Shown: positions 11,353-28,231, counted from the first letter of the stretch. The stretch: DNA of 64,000 nt from Ichthyophthirius multifiliis (GCF_000220395.1 NW_004086099.1:1-64000); one strand, 5' to 3'. Made by a program: numbers and translations. Notes: generated by a model from the sequence alone, not told the origin.

Positions 11353-13250
11353 TTATTTTTGGTTTTAAAGAAAATAGTTTTTTTAATTGCCTTCCTTTAT
11401 TGTTTTTTTGTAATTTTTTATTTAATTATTATATTTATAAAAGAAATAATAATAAAGCTTTATAATGAAAAATTTATAAAGCAAGCTTTTTTTAAAAAAT
11501 ATTTGATTTAATTGATTAGGCATGATTTTCAAATAAGATTTTAATTGTATTAGTTATATTTAAATTTAAACAATAATAATTTTTTTTTCTGTTTTAGACA
11601 TAAATTTCATAAAACGATATTAAAATTATTTAATAATTTGATTATTTTTAAAAACGCTTCGTTTTAATATTTTATAATTATTTATATTTAAAAAAATTAT
11701 TTTTAAATAAGATTAAAAAAAAAATCATCTAACGATATATTTAATAATCTTTATAATTATAATAAAATTATATTTCAGACAAAATTAAAATTTATAATAT
11801 TTTTTTTATTAAAATATTTTTAAATTGATATTTTTTTTATATATTTTTAAATAATTAAAAATATAATATTTTTTAATAATAAATTTTTTAATATTTTAGA
11901 AATAAATAAATATTTATTTTTATTTAAATTCTATCAATATATGAAATATAGAAGATTTATGTAAAATTATGGATTACATAATTATATTATAGATTAAATA
12001 TATAAAATTTATTATGCATATTTGTTTAATATAATAAAAAACTATTTATTTTTAAAATAATTTATTATTGTCATAATAATAATAATCATTATTATTCTTT
12101 ATTTTTCTTCTAATAGATTTCTTCTATTTTTTATATATTATATATATGACATATTAAATATATATCAATATCAACAGTTTTTATATATATATATATTTAT
12201 AAAATTATATAATGTAAAATATATATAATTTTATATTTATTTATAACTGTTATTTATATTTATTTATATAAATACTACTATCATTAATATTTTTATTTAT
12301 TATATGTTATAATCTATATATAATTTTCATTTTTTTATGATACTATAAATAAAATTTAAACATACATACAAATAATAATATTTTTAATATACTTTTATTT
12401 TTTATATATCTAAAAGAAATAAATAAAATTATTATAGAAATAATAACATTTTATATTTTTTCAATATTAATTTTTTTTTTTTGATCTTTTAATAAAATCT
12501 TATAAACAAAATTAAGTATATATTATACATGTTTTTTTAAATAATATTTTTTTAACATGAATTATATATATATTAATTTATTTAATAAATTTTTACTTTT
12601 ATAATTTATTTTTAATTTTATTATTTTACAATAATATATTTTTTTATTTAATATTTTATATTTTATATTTATTTATCAATTTTTTTTCTTTTTAATAATA
12701 TTAAATTGATTAATTTTTTTATTTCCTAAAATTTATAATTAAATTATTTAATAAAATTATCTAACTATGATAAAATCAATCATCAATAGATTGATTTAAA
12801 ATAATTTAATTTAAAAAAATACAAAATTTTATTTAATATATAATAAATTAAAATTTGTAAATAATATACAATATAATTTTAGCATTAAAAAATATAAAAA
12901 ATAAAATATTTATTATATAATTATATAAAATATAATTTTTATTATTTAAAAAAATAAATTATTATATTTTTAAAAAATTGTATTTGAGTATCTACTTTTT
13001 TAATACAATTTTAAAAATTTATATAATTTAAAATGAAATTATATATATTTATTTATTTATATATTTTTTTCAATATTTTTAAGTTATGTAAAATAAGAAA
13101 AATATATAATAGAGAAATTAATAAATTTTTAACAAAAAGATTTATAAAAAATATGTAATTAAATAAAAAAATATAAAAACTCTTTAAGAAAAAAAAATAT
13201 AAAGAAAAAACATTTAAAAGTAAGAAACTAAAATAAATAGAAAAATAAAA
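11353..13250. other. A+T-rich intergenic spacer
   Basis: About 1.9 kb between the divergent LamG-like gene (-) and HTH-like gene (+), so it must hold both promoters. It is nearly pure A/T with TATATA runs (12120-12260). No coding frame, RNA gene or repeat family is visible. Confidence 0.6.
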
Positions 13251-13844
13251 ATGAATTAAATTTAAAATATTAAAATAAAAAAACAATACTCTAAAATTAC
13301 CGAATAAGTCAAAAAATAATTTCTTTTCAAAATATTTTTCGAAAATAAATCTATCAAAAAATCTGCTGAAGAAGTTAATATTAATTATTCATCAGCTAAA
13401 ATGATATTAAACCATTATAGAAAAAAATAAAGAACAGAAATATCTCAAAATGAAACAGATATAACTATATAAAAAGAAGATGATAAAACCTGTATTTATA
13501 GGAATTTTTTTAATGAAAATCAGCTTGTAAAAATAGATATATTTTCAACAATAGGAGGATAAAATTAAAACAAAATATAGGATATTGAAAACATTTAATA
13601 CAAAGGAATTAAAAAAATTAAATTATGTCAATTTATAAACATAATAAATAAATATTTAAAAAATATTAACCTTAATAAAAAGAAATGGTTAATATTGAAA
13701 ATTTAAAATACTATATTGAAATACTTCATAATTAATTATAATAAAATTGAGACTTATATTACAGTTTTGTTTAAAACAAAATTTATTGATAAATTAATTT
13801 GTGAAAAGGTATTAATTTAAAAATAAAAAAATTATATAAATTGA
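13251..13844 (+). CDS. Small protein with HTH-like N-terminus, 197 aa
   Basis: Uninterrupted code-6 frame, ATG 13251 to TGA 13842-13844. Residues about 15-60 (KKQFLFKIFFENKSIKKSA, then NINYSSAKMILNHYRKKQ) have the shape of the homeodomain-like helix-turn-helix common in ciliate proteins: a helix, a glycine-poor turn, a NINYS(S/T)AK recognition helix and a basic tail. The remainder is I/K/N-rich with an acidic linker (TDITIQKEDDKT). This suggests DNA binding, possibly a fossil of transposase origin as proposed for similar HTH modules, but no catalytic domain is present. The start is supported by the A-rich leader. Confidence 0.6.
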
Positions 13845-14376
13845 ATAAATTATTATTATTTTTTTATTTAATATATAATAATTTTATTAATTTGTTTAAC
13901 TTTGTAAAACACAAAATAAAAAATATTTTACTTTTTAATTTGCAATAGATTATATAAATAGAAAATAAATAAAAAAAAATCATAAATTAATAAAAATAAA
14001 AATATAAATATATAACAAAAAAATAAATATATTTTATTTAATAATATAAAATATATTTTATAATAGAAAAAAAATGCATTTAAATAAATAAAAGTAAAAT
14101 AAAATATTTAATATAATTAATTTTATAATTAATAAATATTTATATAAAAAATATATTTAAATATATAATAAATTAAATGTTATTATATTTAAAGAAATAA
14201 AACAATTATAAATATAATAATTTTTTTTATATTATATTATATGCATTATTTTTTTATAAATATAATATTTATCTTTAATAATATTAATAATAATAAAAAA
14301 AAATTTTAAAAAATATATATTAATTAATTTTATAATTATTTTAATAAAATAAATTAAATAGATTATTTAATATTTT

Positions 14377-14425
<49 letters not shown>

Positions 14426-14984
14426 TTATACATATATATATTATATTAATTTTTTTTTTTTTATAATGACATTTTTAGATATATTGTATTATTAAAAACA
14501 TTATATTTTGCTTGATTTTTTTATTAGATATTCTTTTTATTTTTAAATAAAAAGAATAATTTTTTCTAATATATGAATTCATTTTAAATTAATTATACAA
14601 TTTTCTATTTTTTTTTTTTTCAATATATATTTAATTTTTTAACTTTTTACCTTTTTTTTTTCTAAAATATCATTATTTATTTTTTAATTTTTTTATTTTT
14701 AAATACTTAATATCAAATTAATTATGTTATATAATTATAAAATTTCTTTTTACTTATTTTTATATTTTTTTTATTTTACATAAATTTACAACTTAATATT
14801 ATTTTTAATTATCAATTATTATTTTTAACAATGTATTCTATTATAATTGAATTTGTTTAATGTTTTTAATTTTTTAAAAGGCTATTAATTACAACATAAT
14901 TAAAACAAACATTTTATATTCTCGAATTTATTTTAATTAGTTCAATCTCATATGTTCTAAATTATTATTTAAAAAAAAAAATAT
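13845..14984. other. A+T-rich spacer with a (TA)n microsatellite
   Basis: Non-coding A/T-rich DNA. A perfect (TA)n tract of about 40 bases lies at 14382-14421, and T-rich runs follow. It separates a plus-strand gene from the 3' end of a minus-strand pseudogene. Confidence 0.6.
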
Positions 14985-16706
14985 TTACATATATATTATT
15001 ATTTTTATTCTTCAAATTCTTTTTTGAACATTAATTATATACCTTTAAATATGCTTTAAATTATTTGAAACTCTATCAAACTCCATAAATTAATATTCGA
15101 TTTATCTGATAAAAGCAAAATTAAACTATCGCACTTGAAGACTTAATCTATAACTAAAAATTTGTCTAGATTTTTATTTATAACAAAATATATCTCATAT
15201 TTTTAGTAAAAGAAGCCTAGTATGCCTAGTTCTTTACTATTAAAATAAAAAAAATGAACAGAATCTGAAGAAACCAAAGCAGAATAAGTGTTTAAGAAAA
15301 TAACTTTTTTAACTCGTAATGAAAATTAGCCGTTGATAAAGTTTCTTACGTATAATTATTCTAATTAGAAATATAAATTAAAATAATTTGCTGCACTAGT
15401 AAAAAGTTCTTAATCTTGCTTCAAAGCCTGTGCATTTACACAATTTTTATGTTATTTTTATTTATATTTACAATTATTCGATTAATTTTAACTTTCTTCA
15501 TGATGAATTAAAATAGATTTCTTTTCTCCCACTACTTATGAGCCTTCAACTATCATTATTTTATTCTTGATTTAAATTAATTTCATCATCATTAGGTTTC
15601 TTAGAAATTCAATTTATAATATCCGTAATCATTCTGTTATATTTTTTGAACTTCTTCATCTTCGCTCTTTGTTCTTAATTATAACAGTAAATAAATTAAA
15701 CTCAGTGTCTCCTACAAGCAACTTCCTGTTATTAGTATTTAAAAAATAAAAAATATAAGGTCAATTCACTTGTGCATGATCATTTTATAATTTACAAGTC
15801 CTTATATATCATAAATATATATAACCAGGATGTAAAGCAATTAAACATAGTAATAAATTGTTACAAAGTAACCCCAAACAATTTTTCGTCTGTTAATATT
15901 TAATCTTTAGGCTCATTGTATTCATAATAATTTAAATATCAAGATCCGAAAATATTTATTTTTCTAATGTGAATTTATTACGAAACTAATTAGTTCTTCA
16001 GTAGATACATTTATAGTTTCATATATAATTAAATTTCAGGAACTTTTATTAATGTTAATATATTATTTTATTTTTTATTTAAGAAAAAAAAATCATACAG
16101 AAAAAATATACGTATTGTTAAATAATTTCAATTAATTGCTCATAAAAATATTTGCCATACAAAACATCACATTTATGTGTATTTGCTCATAAAAAAAATC
16201 CACATTATTTGCATTATATAATTTAAAAGGGTTGAATCCTATTATAAAACAATCAGAAATCTAATTCTTTCAAAATAAACTATTTTTTCAATAGGAGTAT
16301 CATGCTTATAATTATCTTCTTTATTGAATTTTTAAAACTTCTATTATTTCTTAAAATATTTAAGTATAATATATGATCAAAATATTTACATATCATAGTA
16401 ACTTTTTATTTATAAATTTTTTATTTGAAATAAAAAAATAAAATAAAACATATTTTATAATTATAAAAATATATACCATCTATATTAACTTCTTTAAAAA
16501 ATCTATTCAAGCTAAAGAGATTTAATCGTCATTTTGTGAATCACTTTTATCAAATTTTAAATTATATAACATTAAACAAAATTCATATATTTTTAATGTT
16601 TTTTTTTATCACTAATATCAAATTGTTTTTCGATTTTTTTATTTTTTTAAATGAAACCTTTCAATTATATTAATTTCATAATTTTGTTTTCAATGAATGT
16701 TTTCAT
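14985..16706 (-). pseudogene. Decayed EF-hand/WD-repeat protein gene
   Basis: The minus strand from ATG 16706 carries long stretches of clear protein sequence, but they hop between frames and meet TGA codons. The N-terminus (MKTFIENKIMKLIQLKG) leads to an EF-hand-like LNRFFKEVNIDG. A YYDMQIF-TGA-SYII segment follows, aligning by eye with the usual D-G-x-M-E-W-E-E-F-x-S-Y-I-I of ciliate EF-hand/WD proteins, so a stop has replaced one residue and the acidic ligands are gone. Next comes KHDTPIEKIVYFERIRFLIVL, the typical first beta-propeller strand. The C-terminal part (15100-15450) is one clean frame with repeated beta strands (VKKVIFLNTYSALVSSDSVH). At least four frame breaks cannot be explained by introns. 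The family call is by pattern only. Confidence 0.6.
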
Positions 16707-18580
16707 GAGATTATTATATTTCAATAATTTTTAACTTAATCCATTATATAATATTATTTTTAATTTTAAAATATTTTATAATAATTTTTAATTTTGATAT
16801 TTTATATTTATTTATTATTATTTATTTTATAATATTATTATTTAATTATTTATTTAATTAAAAAAATAAATTTTATATTTTTATAATATATTAATATTAT
16901 AATATGAAATATAAAAATAGTAATAATATATATCTATTAAATTTGAATAAACTAAAAATAATTAATTATATTTATTAGTTATAAATATAAAATATAAAAA
17001 ATAAAAATAAATCTTAAATAATAAAATAAATAAATATTTTATTTAATTTATTAAATTATGAATATATTTTTATATTTCTATAAATGATTATAATATAAAA
17101 ATGTATATTATATTTTATTAACTATTTTTTTTTCTTATTACTAACATAAAATATGCAATATTTAATATTTTATAGAAAATTAATAAATTTGAAATATCTT
17201 TTTTTTTGAATTTGTAAATTATTTAAATGTAAATATATTTTATTTTTAATTTTTTTTATTTGAAATTAAATTTATATTTTATAAAACATAAATATAATAT
17301 TTTTATACATAATAACTTTATATATATCTTTATAAAATATATATAAAAATATTTTTTAATATATAAAAATATAATATAATATAAAATAATATAATATGTA
17401 ATTTAATATAATATAAAAAATTATATATAATTAAATAAAATTTGACATATGTAATATATTAAAAAAATATAAATACATAAAATTTTATTTATATAAAAAT
17501 TATATTTAATATATATATTATATAGTTTTATATTATCAAAATTATTATGTTTTTATAAATGGTTTTTATAATTATGCTTAAAAAAAATTTTATCTTATGG
17601 AAATACTATAACTTATAATCTTATGAATGAAGCAGTAAATTTAATGAATTCATAATTACAAAAAAAAAATTAGCAATAAATAACAATGAGATAAAATTAA
17701 ATTTATTTTAATAAAAAAAGTATAAAACTATGATGTAAATTATAAAAGATAATTAAAAAAAGAAGTTTGGATTTAAATATTAATTTTAAAAATTTATTTT
17801 ATACTCAAAAACAAATTATTGATAAATATGTAATATAGAAATTAACATTAAATTATTAAAAATGTTTTTTAAATTATATTTATATATTAAATATATATAA
17901 ATATGTTTATATATATATATATATTTATATTTATATTTATATATTATTATTATTATTATGCTAATGTTATGATTTTATTTTTATTTACATTATTTTTTTC
18001 TTTTTTTTAATGAAAATATTAAATAATTAATTTATAATTATTTTTATAAAATTTTTTACTTATATTATATAATTTTAAAATATAAATTTTATACATTATT
18101 TATATTTTTAAAATAACCTGAAAGATTTTTTTTATTTATTCATTTTTACTTTATTTAATATATATATATTAAATATAAATAAAAAAATATCTTTATATAT
18201 TTTTTATATTTTTAATTTAATAAAATTATTTCATTTAATTTAATAATTTTTTATTATAATATGTTTTCTTAATAATATTTATTATAATTTTTTATTATAT
18301 TTTAATTATATTCTTAATAACTATAATAAATTTTTTAAAATTACAAATATTTTTTAAATATTTAGAGTTAATAGTTTTAAATTATAATCCTTTATATAAT
18401 TTTATTAAAAATTTATAAATTATTGATATTTTAAATTATAAAAAATTTTAATATATTTAGATGTATTAATGTTAGAAAATGAAATTATCTTTTTGAATAG
18501 AATTTAAAAATAATTCAAATAAACATAAATTAATTAAATAAAATTAAAATAAATATGAATTGATTATATTACAAAAATAA
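16707..18580. other. A+T-rich intergenic spacer
   Basis: Nearly pure A/T. A short protein-like run on the plus strand at about 17580-17730 (SYGNTITYNLMNEAVNLMNS) ends at TGA and has no start or flanking exons; it may be a gene remnant. Nothing else is recognisable. Confidence 0.5.
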
Positions 18581-19192
18581 TCAATTTTTCCTTAAAAACT
18601 TTAAATAATAAAAAAGAAAAACTAAAAAAGCTAAATAAAAAATAAATTAAATATATTTGAAATTATCTTAATTAACAGGACATCCTGCCTTATTATGAAT
18701 AACTAGTTTTCTTTTACATTAAGTAACTTGAAAAGAGTCATATTTTTAAATAATCCACTCATAATTATCTGTTTTAGAACAAATAATTTCGAAAATAATT
18801 TATTTTCTGAATCCTACGTCTGATTGATTTTAACTTTGTCTACATATTCTACCATTTTTATAAATAATTTGAATTCCATTTTTAATTGGAAGTATCAATT
18901 AAGTATCCATTTTAGCCAAAATATCACATTAATCTTTTATAACATCTCCATTAATTGATAAAGTTTCATAAATAACATTATTAGTATTATCGCAAATTAT
19001 ATTCTAACCCTAATCTGCAAAATTGAACACATAGACACTAGTAAATAATCCAGAATCAGAATGCGATTCGGCAATAATCCAAGGTGAATCGTTTTTGACT
19101 AAATTACACCAATTATATTAGCTTCCTTTTATATTTTTCTCGCAAGGTAAAGAAAATAAAGTTAATGGCAATAATAAATAAAAAATTATCAT
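18581..19192 (-). CDS. MRH-domain (mannose-6-phosphate receptor-like) type I membrane protein
   Basis: Single-exon CDS, 203 aa, ATG 19192 to TGA 18583-18581. The signal peptide is MIIFYLLLPLTLFSLPC. The luminal part has about eight cysteines in the spacing of the mannose-6-phosphate receptor homology fold and ends in VIHNKAGCPVNQ, matching the H-x-x-x-x-C-P end of MRH domains (cation-dependent M6P receptor, Atg27, glucosidase II beta, OS-9). One transmembrane helix (YLAFLVFLFYYL) and a short basic tail (KFLRKN) complete a type I topology. It is probably a Golgi/endosomal sorting or autophagy-linked lectin of the CD-MPR/Atg27 group. Which subgroup, and whether sugar is bound, cannot be told. 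It lies about 180 bp downstream of the importin gene on the same strand. Confidence 0.75.
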
Positions 19193-19374
19193 AATTAACT
19201 TTTTTTTCTCCAAATTTATAAAAAATCTTTTTTTTATTCAATTAATAATATAAATATATAAAGAAATATTATTGTACATATTATTTTCTTATAAATCGAA
19301 TAAAAATAATAATACTTTTTAATACATTTTAATTATATTATAAATAAAGTTAAATTCTTACAATATTTTTTATT

Positions 19375-21039
19375 TCATGTATATAATAAATTATTTATTT
19401 AAAAATTAAATGCTTTATCTAAAATTAAATTTGTATAAAAAATCAAAGAATTATCTTAAAATTCTTTATTTTCTTTAATTTGTTCATTTATTCCATCTAT
19501 TATTTACAAAATTTAATTATCTGTAATTTTCCTTATAATTTCGTGTTGATTTTCAGAAAAATCCAATATAAAATTAATTATTTTCAATAAAATTTCAAAT
19601 ATTTCATTTTTTCCAAAATAAAAATTCTCTAAATCGTCTTTGATATTTTTAAAAAAATCCCATTTTTGATTTTAAAAAATAAAAACACATCCAAACCCCT
19701 AATTTAATTAAAATACACTCCATAAAATTTTCCAAAAAGTTTCCTTTACAAGTTAATTTTCTCTTTAAAAGCAACCCTAATTTAAAAAATGGGGAATAAT
19801 TTCAAAAATAATCTATTATTTAAAAACAAAATACTCGCATTCGATGAAACACAAAATGATAGAAAAAGCTTTTTCCTTCACTATTGCTGAATTATTGTTA
19901 AAAATATCGTTTTTTAATGCGAAATTGATCAATGTGTCACCCAATAGATTACATATTGAATATTTTAAATCTTTATTTTAACCTTCCAAGCATTTTAAAA
20001 TTATTTTATAAATAGGAAGGCGCATATAAGGATTATTTTATTATAATATAGATATAAGTAGTTCAAAAAAAGGACTGTTTTTTTGGAATTTTAATTCTTT
20101 TTTTTTTAATATTTGACATAAAACATAGGTTAAGTTAATTCTTAAATTATAATTTTCAAAAAACAGAAAAATTTTGTAAATTTATTATATATTTTATATT
20201 AAAAGTTCTATAAAATATGTTTTTTTTTATACTTTTTTAGCTAAACTATTCATTATAAGATCTAAAACCCAAATTATTTTTTCAAAGATAGGTCCATTTT
20301 ATTAATTTAAAGGAATATAATTTAATAAAAAAAATACTTTATGTAAAAAACCGTCATTTTTTTTACTAAAACATACAAAATAATTCAAAAACCTATCCTC
20401 TACAGCAATAAAATTACCTATAATAAATATTGAATATTAAATGATAGATAAGTTTCCCATATTTTGGTTAAAGAAGCTTTCTGTAAGTTCCAAAAATGAA
20501 TACTTTTCCAAAAAAGTGCATTATATATTATTCCCGCGAACTAAATTTCCTAAAAATCTCAAAAAAATACTTACTTTTTCCTGTTCAGTTTCAATCTTTA
20601 ATTCCAAAAGTAGCTTTTAAATAAAAATTTCATTTTTTAATATTTTTTCGATTATTTCAAATGTATTATCTTTATTTTAATTTATTTTTTAAAATATATT
20701 AAATTTTTTTTTTTTACCTATTTCTTCTAAATAAATAGAAAGTTTGAAACAAGCATTAACAAAATACAAATGAGAAATATTTTCTTACAAACAAATATTA
20801 ATTATATTATGAATATTATCTTTATAAGTTTTAAGTTTATTATAATTATTCTTTGAAATATTTTGGTTTGTTTGGATAAAATTATTAAAATTCTTATTAA
20901 TGAAAATTTCTTGTTTTAATGAATAATTTAGGCTTTATAGACGATATAAGTTTATTTTTTGATTTATTTTTTTAGAACGAATTTATATTTAATACTATTA
21001 TTTAAGTTTTTATTTTCTTTAGTTAATATAATTTATCAT
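19375..21039 (-). CDS. Importin alpha-like armadillo protein
   Basis: Intronless CDS of 554 aa, ATG 21039 to TGA 19377-19375, about the usual importin alpha length. The N-terminus is highly basic (NQRKQKLKQQYQIQIRSKK), resembling the importin-beta-binding domain: an R/K cluster, a spacer, then RxKK and a second basic stretch ending LYRLQ. The rest is alpha-helical repeats with armadillo character (FLRFLGNLVRGNNIQC; LSIIQYSIFIIGNFIAVED; IIWVLDLIMNSLAKK; PIYKIILKCLEG). A glycine-asparagine pair recurs in the IGN/LGN helix as in ARM repeats. The tryptophan-asparagine NLS-binding array is poorly conserved, so it may be a divergent nuclear-import adaptor or another ARM protein. Confidence 0.65.
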
Positions 21040-21238
21040 TTTTTTAATTTATAATATATCTATAATTTTTTATAGTGTTTTTATATTAAAATAATTTTTA
21101 TTTCGCTAACTTTTTTTTTAACTTATTATTCTTTACTAAAAAAAAATAATAAATTTTGATTTTTTAGACTTAATAACTTTTTATTATTAAAACAAACAAA
21201 CAAAATCAAATAAACATAAATGAAACATAAAAAAAATA

Positions 21239-24081
<2,843 letters not shown>

Positions 24082-25223
24082 TTTTTTTAAATTTTATAAA
24101 TTATTTTAAATGTTAATTTATATTTCTTATTACTTTTTTAAGAATTTTTTTTTTTGATATCAAATTATTAACCCGCTAATAATAAAAAAAAATATTAATT
24201 AATTATTTAAATTTTTTTCATTAAAAAAATATGTATTTTAATTTCATTATTTATATAAAAATTAAATAATTAAAAGCCATATATTAATTTATAAATTATA
24301 TATTTTTATAAAAAAAATTATATTTTTATATATTTACTTTAATAATTATTCCAGAGATTTAAGTAAATAAATTTTAAAAATAGACACGAAAAAAATTAAA
24401 TAATGAAATTACTATTTCATGTTTTTATTTAAAAATAATTTTATAATACATATTTTTAAAAAACATTTATATAAACTTGAATTTAGTTTAATTTAAATTT
24501 TTAATAAAATAATAATTTTTTATAATATAATATTGAATTTGTTTTTTAAATAATTAATTTATAAAAAAATTAAAAAGAGATAAAATTTTAGTGCAGTTAT
24601 TATAGATTATAAAATTTATTAAAATATTAAAGAATAACATAAAAATAAAATCGAAGAAAATTATATCAATTAACTTACTATAATAATCTTTTTCAATTAA
24701 TCTTGAGAAATAATTACTAGAAAAGAGAAGAAAAATTATTTTTCTATTAATAGGTCATCAAGATTCAAAACATAATACTAAAAATTTCAAAGATCATTTA
24801 CCTTAAAGTACTTTAGGATAATTTTTTTAATATAACTTTTTGCAGAATTTTTTTTTTTTAAATAATAACATATATTAAAAACATATTTATATAGATTTCA
24901 TAAATGAATATATTAACAATTTTACTAGTGACAAAATTTACAAATTAATTAAATCTCTTTAAAAGTTTTATAAATAACATATAAATTTTTAAATTTTTAA
25001 TGTAAAATATATATAAAAAATTAATTTAATAATATTTAAAATTATATATTGTTAATTAAATTTAATTTTTTATTTTAAATATATTTATTATTCAAATAAA
25101 ATTACAAATTATCAAACTATAACCATTTAATATTTAAGAAAAATATAGGATAAAAATAAAATATATTACAATAATAATACTATAAAATTATTAAAAAATA
25201 TTATTTTCTATAAATATATTAGG
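24082..25223. other. A+T-rich spacer between divergent genes
   Basis: About 1.1 kb of A/T-rich DNA upstream of both RecQ (-) and the Q/N-rich gene (+). It presumably holds both promoters. No motif stands out. Confidence 0.6.
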
Positions 25224-25940
25224 ATGGATTATCCTTCGTAAACTGAAGACGACGAAGAATTTCCATATTAGTTTTGTTTGCCACAAAAGTTCACATATAA
25301 AAACAATTTAAAAATAAAACCTTAGCAAATAAATTAAACATAAACGAGTTTTCGAATAAGCTCCCCTAAAAGAATAATAAAAAGTTAAAATTTAATTCAA
25401 CCTGAAATTCCTTTGTATTAAAATTCTTTATAAACTGCAAAAACTAAAATTTAAAATTAACCAAAAACTCTTTACAGAAAGCCAAGTGTAGATCAAGAAT
25501 AACTTAAATTTACTCATTTATAAAATAACCCTCAAAAGAAAAAAGAATTTTTTTTTTTTATGCAGAATTATATAAATTATAATAGTACAATATCAAATGT
25601 ATCTACATTAAATAATAATACTAATAAGTAATATTTATAAGATTATTAGAGAAAAAATTAAAATAAAAATTCTTAAACAGAATATTTTTTTTAAAAATAT
25701 TAAGAAAAAGAAAATCAATAAGAATAATAAATACGACATAATATAAGATGTAATAGTTATTAATTGTTTTTGAAATCAAAAACTAGCAATATGATTAATA
25801 ATAGAAAAAAAATACATTCTTAAGATTACAATTTTAATTAAATATACGGAAATCCGAATGAAAATAATTGTAATTAAAACAAAAAATGTTAAATTTTGAT
25901 TAAAAAGTTTGCTTTTAATATTCCTCAATAATGCATTTGA
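25224..25940 (+). CDS. Q/N-rich protein of unknown function, 238 aa
   Basis: Code-6 frame from ATG 25224 to TGA 25938-25940 without introns. The N-terminus is acidic (MDYPSQTEDDEEFPYQ), then a basic S/P/T-rich segment (TSFRISSPKRIIKSQ; QTAKTKIQNQPKTLYRKP) and a long N/Q/Y-rich low-complexity part after a T-run that codes FFFF. No domain, membrane segment or signal is seen. The T-run may mark an unrecognised intron, and the C-terminal third is less convincing than the first half. Confidence 0.5.
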
Positions 25941-26281
25941 AAAAATTATTGATACCTTCGATAAAATTATATTCGTATTTATTAAAAAAAAAAAATTAAA
26001 AGAAAACATATATTATTCAAATATAGATTAAGGATATAATATTATTATATATACCTTTATATATATATTTATAATTTATTTAAGAAGAAATATAATTTAT
26101 ATTTAAATATTATTTTTATTATCAGTTTTTTATATAAAATATAAAAATTAATATCAAAATAAATAATTTTTTTTTTAAACAAAATAAATTATATTATTTA
26201 AAACATTTTAGTTATTTAAATGTTAAAAAAATTATAACTTTTTTTATTTGAAATAAGAAAATTTTGAAATAATTTATTTCT

Positions 26282-28231
26282 ATGGACATAACATAAGCTA
26301 TATCAAAAAATGAATAATCATAATTACTAAGAAAAATAGAAGAATTAGAATAAGAACATTTTGAAGCAGTTGAAAGGCTAAGAAGTACTTTACAAAGCGA
26401 AAATAATAAAAAAATACATTAATTAAAAGAAACAATATGTAAATAAGAATTAAAAATAGAACATTTACAAAGAGTTATTTAAGATTAAGAAGAAAGCATT
26501 GAAAACTAGCATATTTTAATTAAATAATCATTTTTGAAGGATAACGAAAACAAAAAGAAAATTTTAAAATCATTAATAATAAGTATTCAAGAAATAACAA
26601 ATAAGTTTTAATCTACAATTAACTTTTTTATTGAATAAAAGCCTATTGTTGTTGAAAAAGTATAATAAGTTAATACTTTTGAAAAAATTTATAAAGAAGT
26701 TATTAAAGAAAGTGCAAATGTAGTTTTGAAAAAAGAGTAAAATAATTTTCAAGTTTATTAATTGAAAAATTTGGTTGATTAATTAAATTAAAAAATTTAA
26801 GATATTACATTTCAAAATTTGTCAATTATAAATGTAAAATAAAAATATATTTATATAATTTTTAATAAAAAAAGGAATATAATTTAGAAAAAATAAAATT
26901 AAATGATTAAAAAAATATATAAAATTAAGATATTTCTAATATTCAATAAGAAAATAATATTAATAAAGAATTAAATGTTTTAAATAAGTAAATTGAAAAT
27001 CTTCAATAAGAATTAGTAAGATGTTAAATTGAAAAAGCAGAGTTATAATTAATTATTAAAACTTAGAATGAACAAATTTCTTAAATATAAAATGAACTTA
27101 ATGTTTATATTTCTAAATACCAAAATATTAATTTTAATGATCAAAATTAATATTTACTTCAAGTAAGCAATTAGGAAAATAATTCTAATTAAAATTAATT
27201 TTAGAAAGAAATTAATTAACTTAAACAATAAATAAAAATACTTCATAAAGACAAAATAAATACTATAGAAAATTATAAATAAGAAATTAATAATTTATAT
27301 AATTTACAAAAAGATTAGAGTAAAGAGTTACAACTTTTGTTTGATAAAAATAAAGAAATATTGTATAAAGATATGAATCTAAATGAACTTTAAAGAGAAT
27401 TAGAAAACTAAAATAACTTAATTTTGAATTATTATTTAAAAGAAAATGATATTTAGAAAAAATACTAAGTAAATTTTAGATTTTTATATATTATATATAA
27501 TTAATTATAAAAGGAAATTTCTTAAATAAAATATAAAAAAACTTAATCAGTAAACATTAGTAATAATTGTATAAACATAGAAAATGTATTTACAAATAAA
27601 TAAGAAATTAATGAGACTAATATTCGAAAGTTCAGTTCAATAATAAATGAAATTAATTTATAGATAAATAATCATTAATAAAATTTATAATAAAGTAATT
27701 ATGAAGTTCAAAATCTTAACTAAGCATTAAATAATGAATTATAAAGAAATAAATAAAACAAGGAATTTTTCACTCTTATAAAATCAAGTTTAGAATAGAT
27801 AGAAACAACATAAAAATAATTGAATATATTTTAATTAGAAAATGAAAAACTTAAAGTAAATTTAGAAAATGCAAATTAATAAATAATGTAATTGAACAAT
27901 TAATTTAATGTAAAAAATAATTCATAAAATTCTGATAATCTCAATTGTTAATAGTAATATAATACTTCTCATTTATAAAATAATGACTTAAATTATAAAG
28001 AATAATAACCAGGTACTATAATTAAAACAGATAGTTAAAATTTTGTAAATGGATATGATTAAACTATTTAAAATTAAAAGAATAATCAAAAATAATAAAA
28101 TGAAAATATATAGGAAATACATAAATAAAAATAAATTGGTAATATTATTTTTATATTAATTTAATATAAAATTATTTATTTTTATTTAAGAAAAAGATAA
28201 AATTGATTAATAAATAGAATAATAAAATTGA
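26282..28231 (+). CDS. Coiled-coil protein, about 603 aa
   Basis: Four exons (26282-26833, 26875-27468, 27514-28138, 28191-28231) separated by introns of 41, 45 and 52 nt. All junctions keep frame and total coding length is a multiple of three. Almost the whole protein is heptad-like, rich in E/K/L/Q/N (for example LRKIEELEQEHFEAVERL, then LINKELNVLNKQIENLQQ), implying a long parallel coiled coil broken by N-rich linkers. The C-terminus is asparagine/glutamine-rich. There is no motor, kinase or membrane segment. In ciliates such proteins are often basal body or cortical cytoskeleton components; that is inference from shape only. Confidence 0.75.

Noticed and set aside
13053-13286. Minus-strand F/L/I/Y-rich ORF
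   Set aside because: Low-complexity antisense of A-rich spacer plus the start of the HTH-like gene; no protein character.
14382-14421. (TA)n tract as a possible origin or promoter
   Set aside because: Simple microsatellites like this recur at 35.3, 60.37 and 62.2 kb; nothing ties them to a function.
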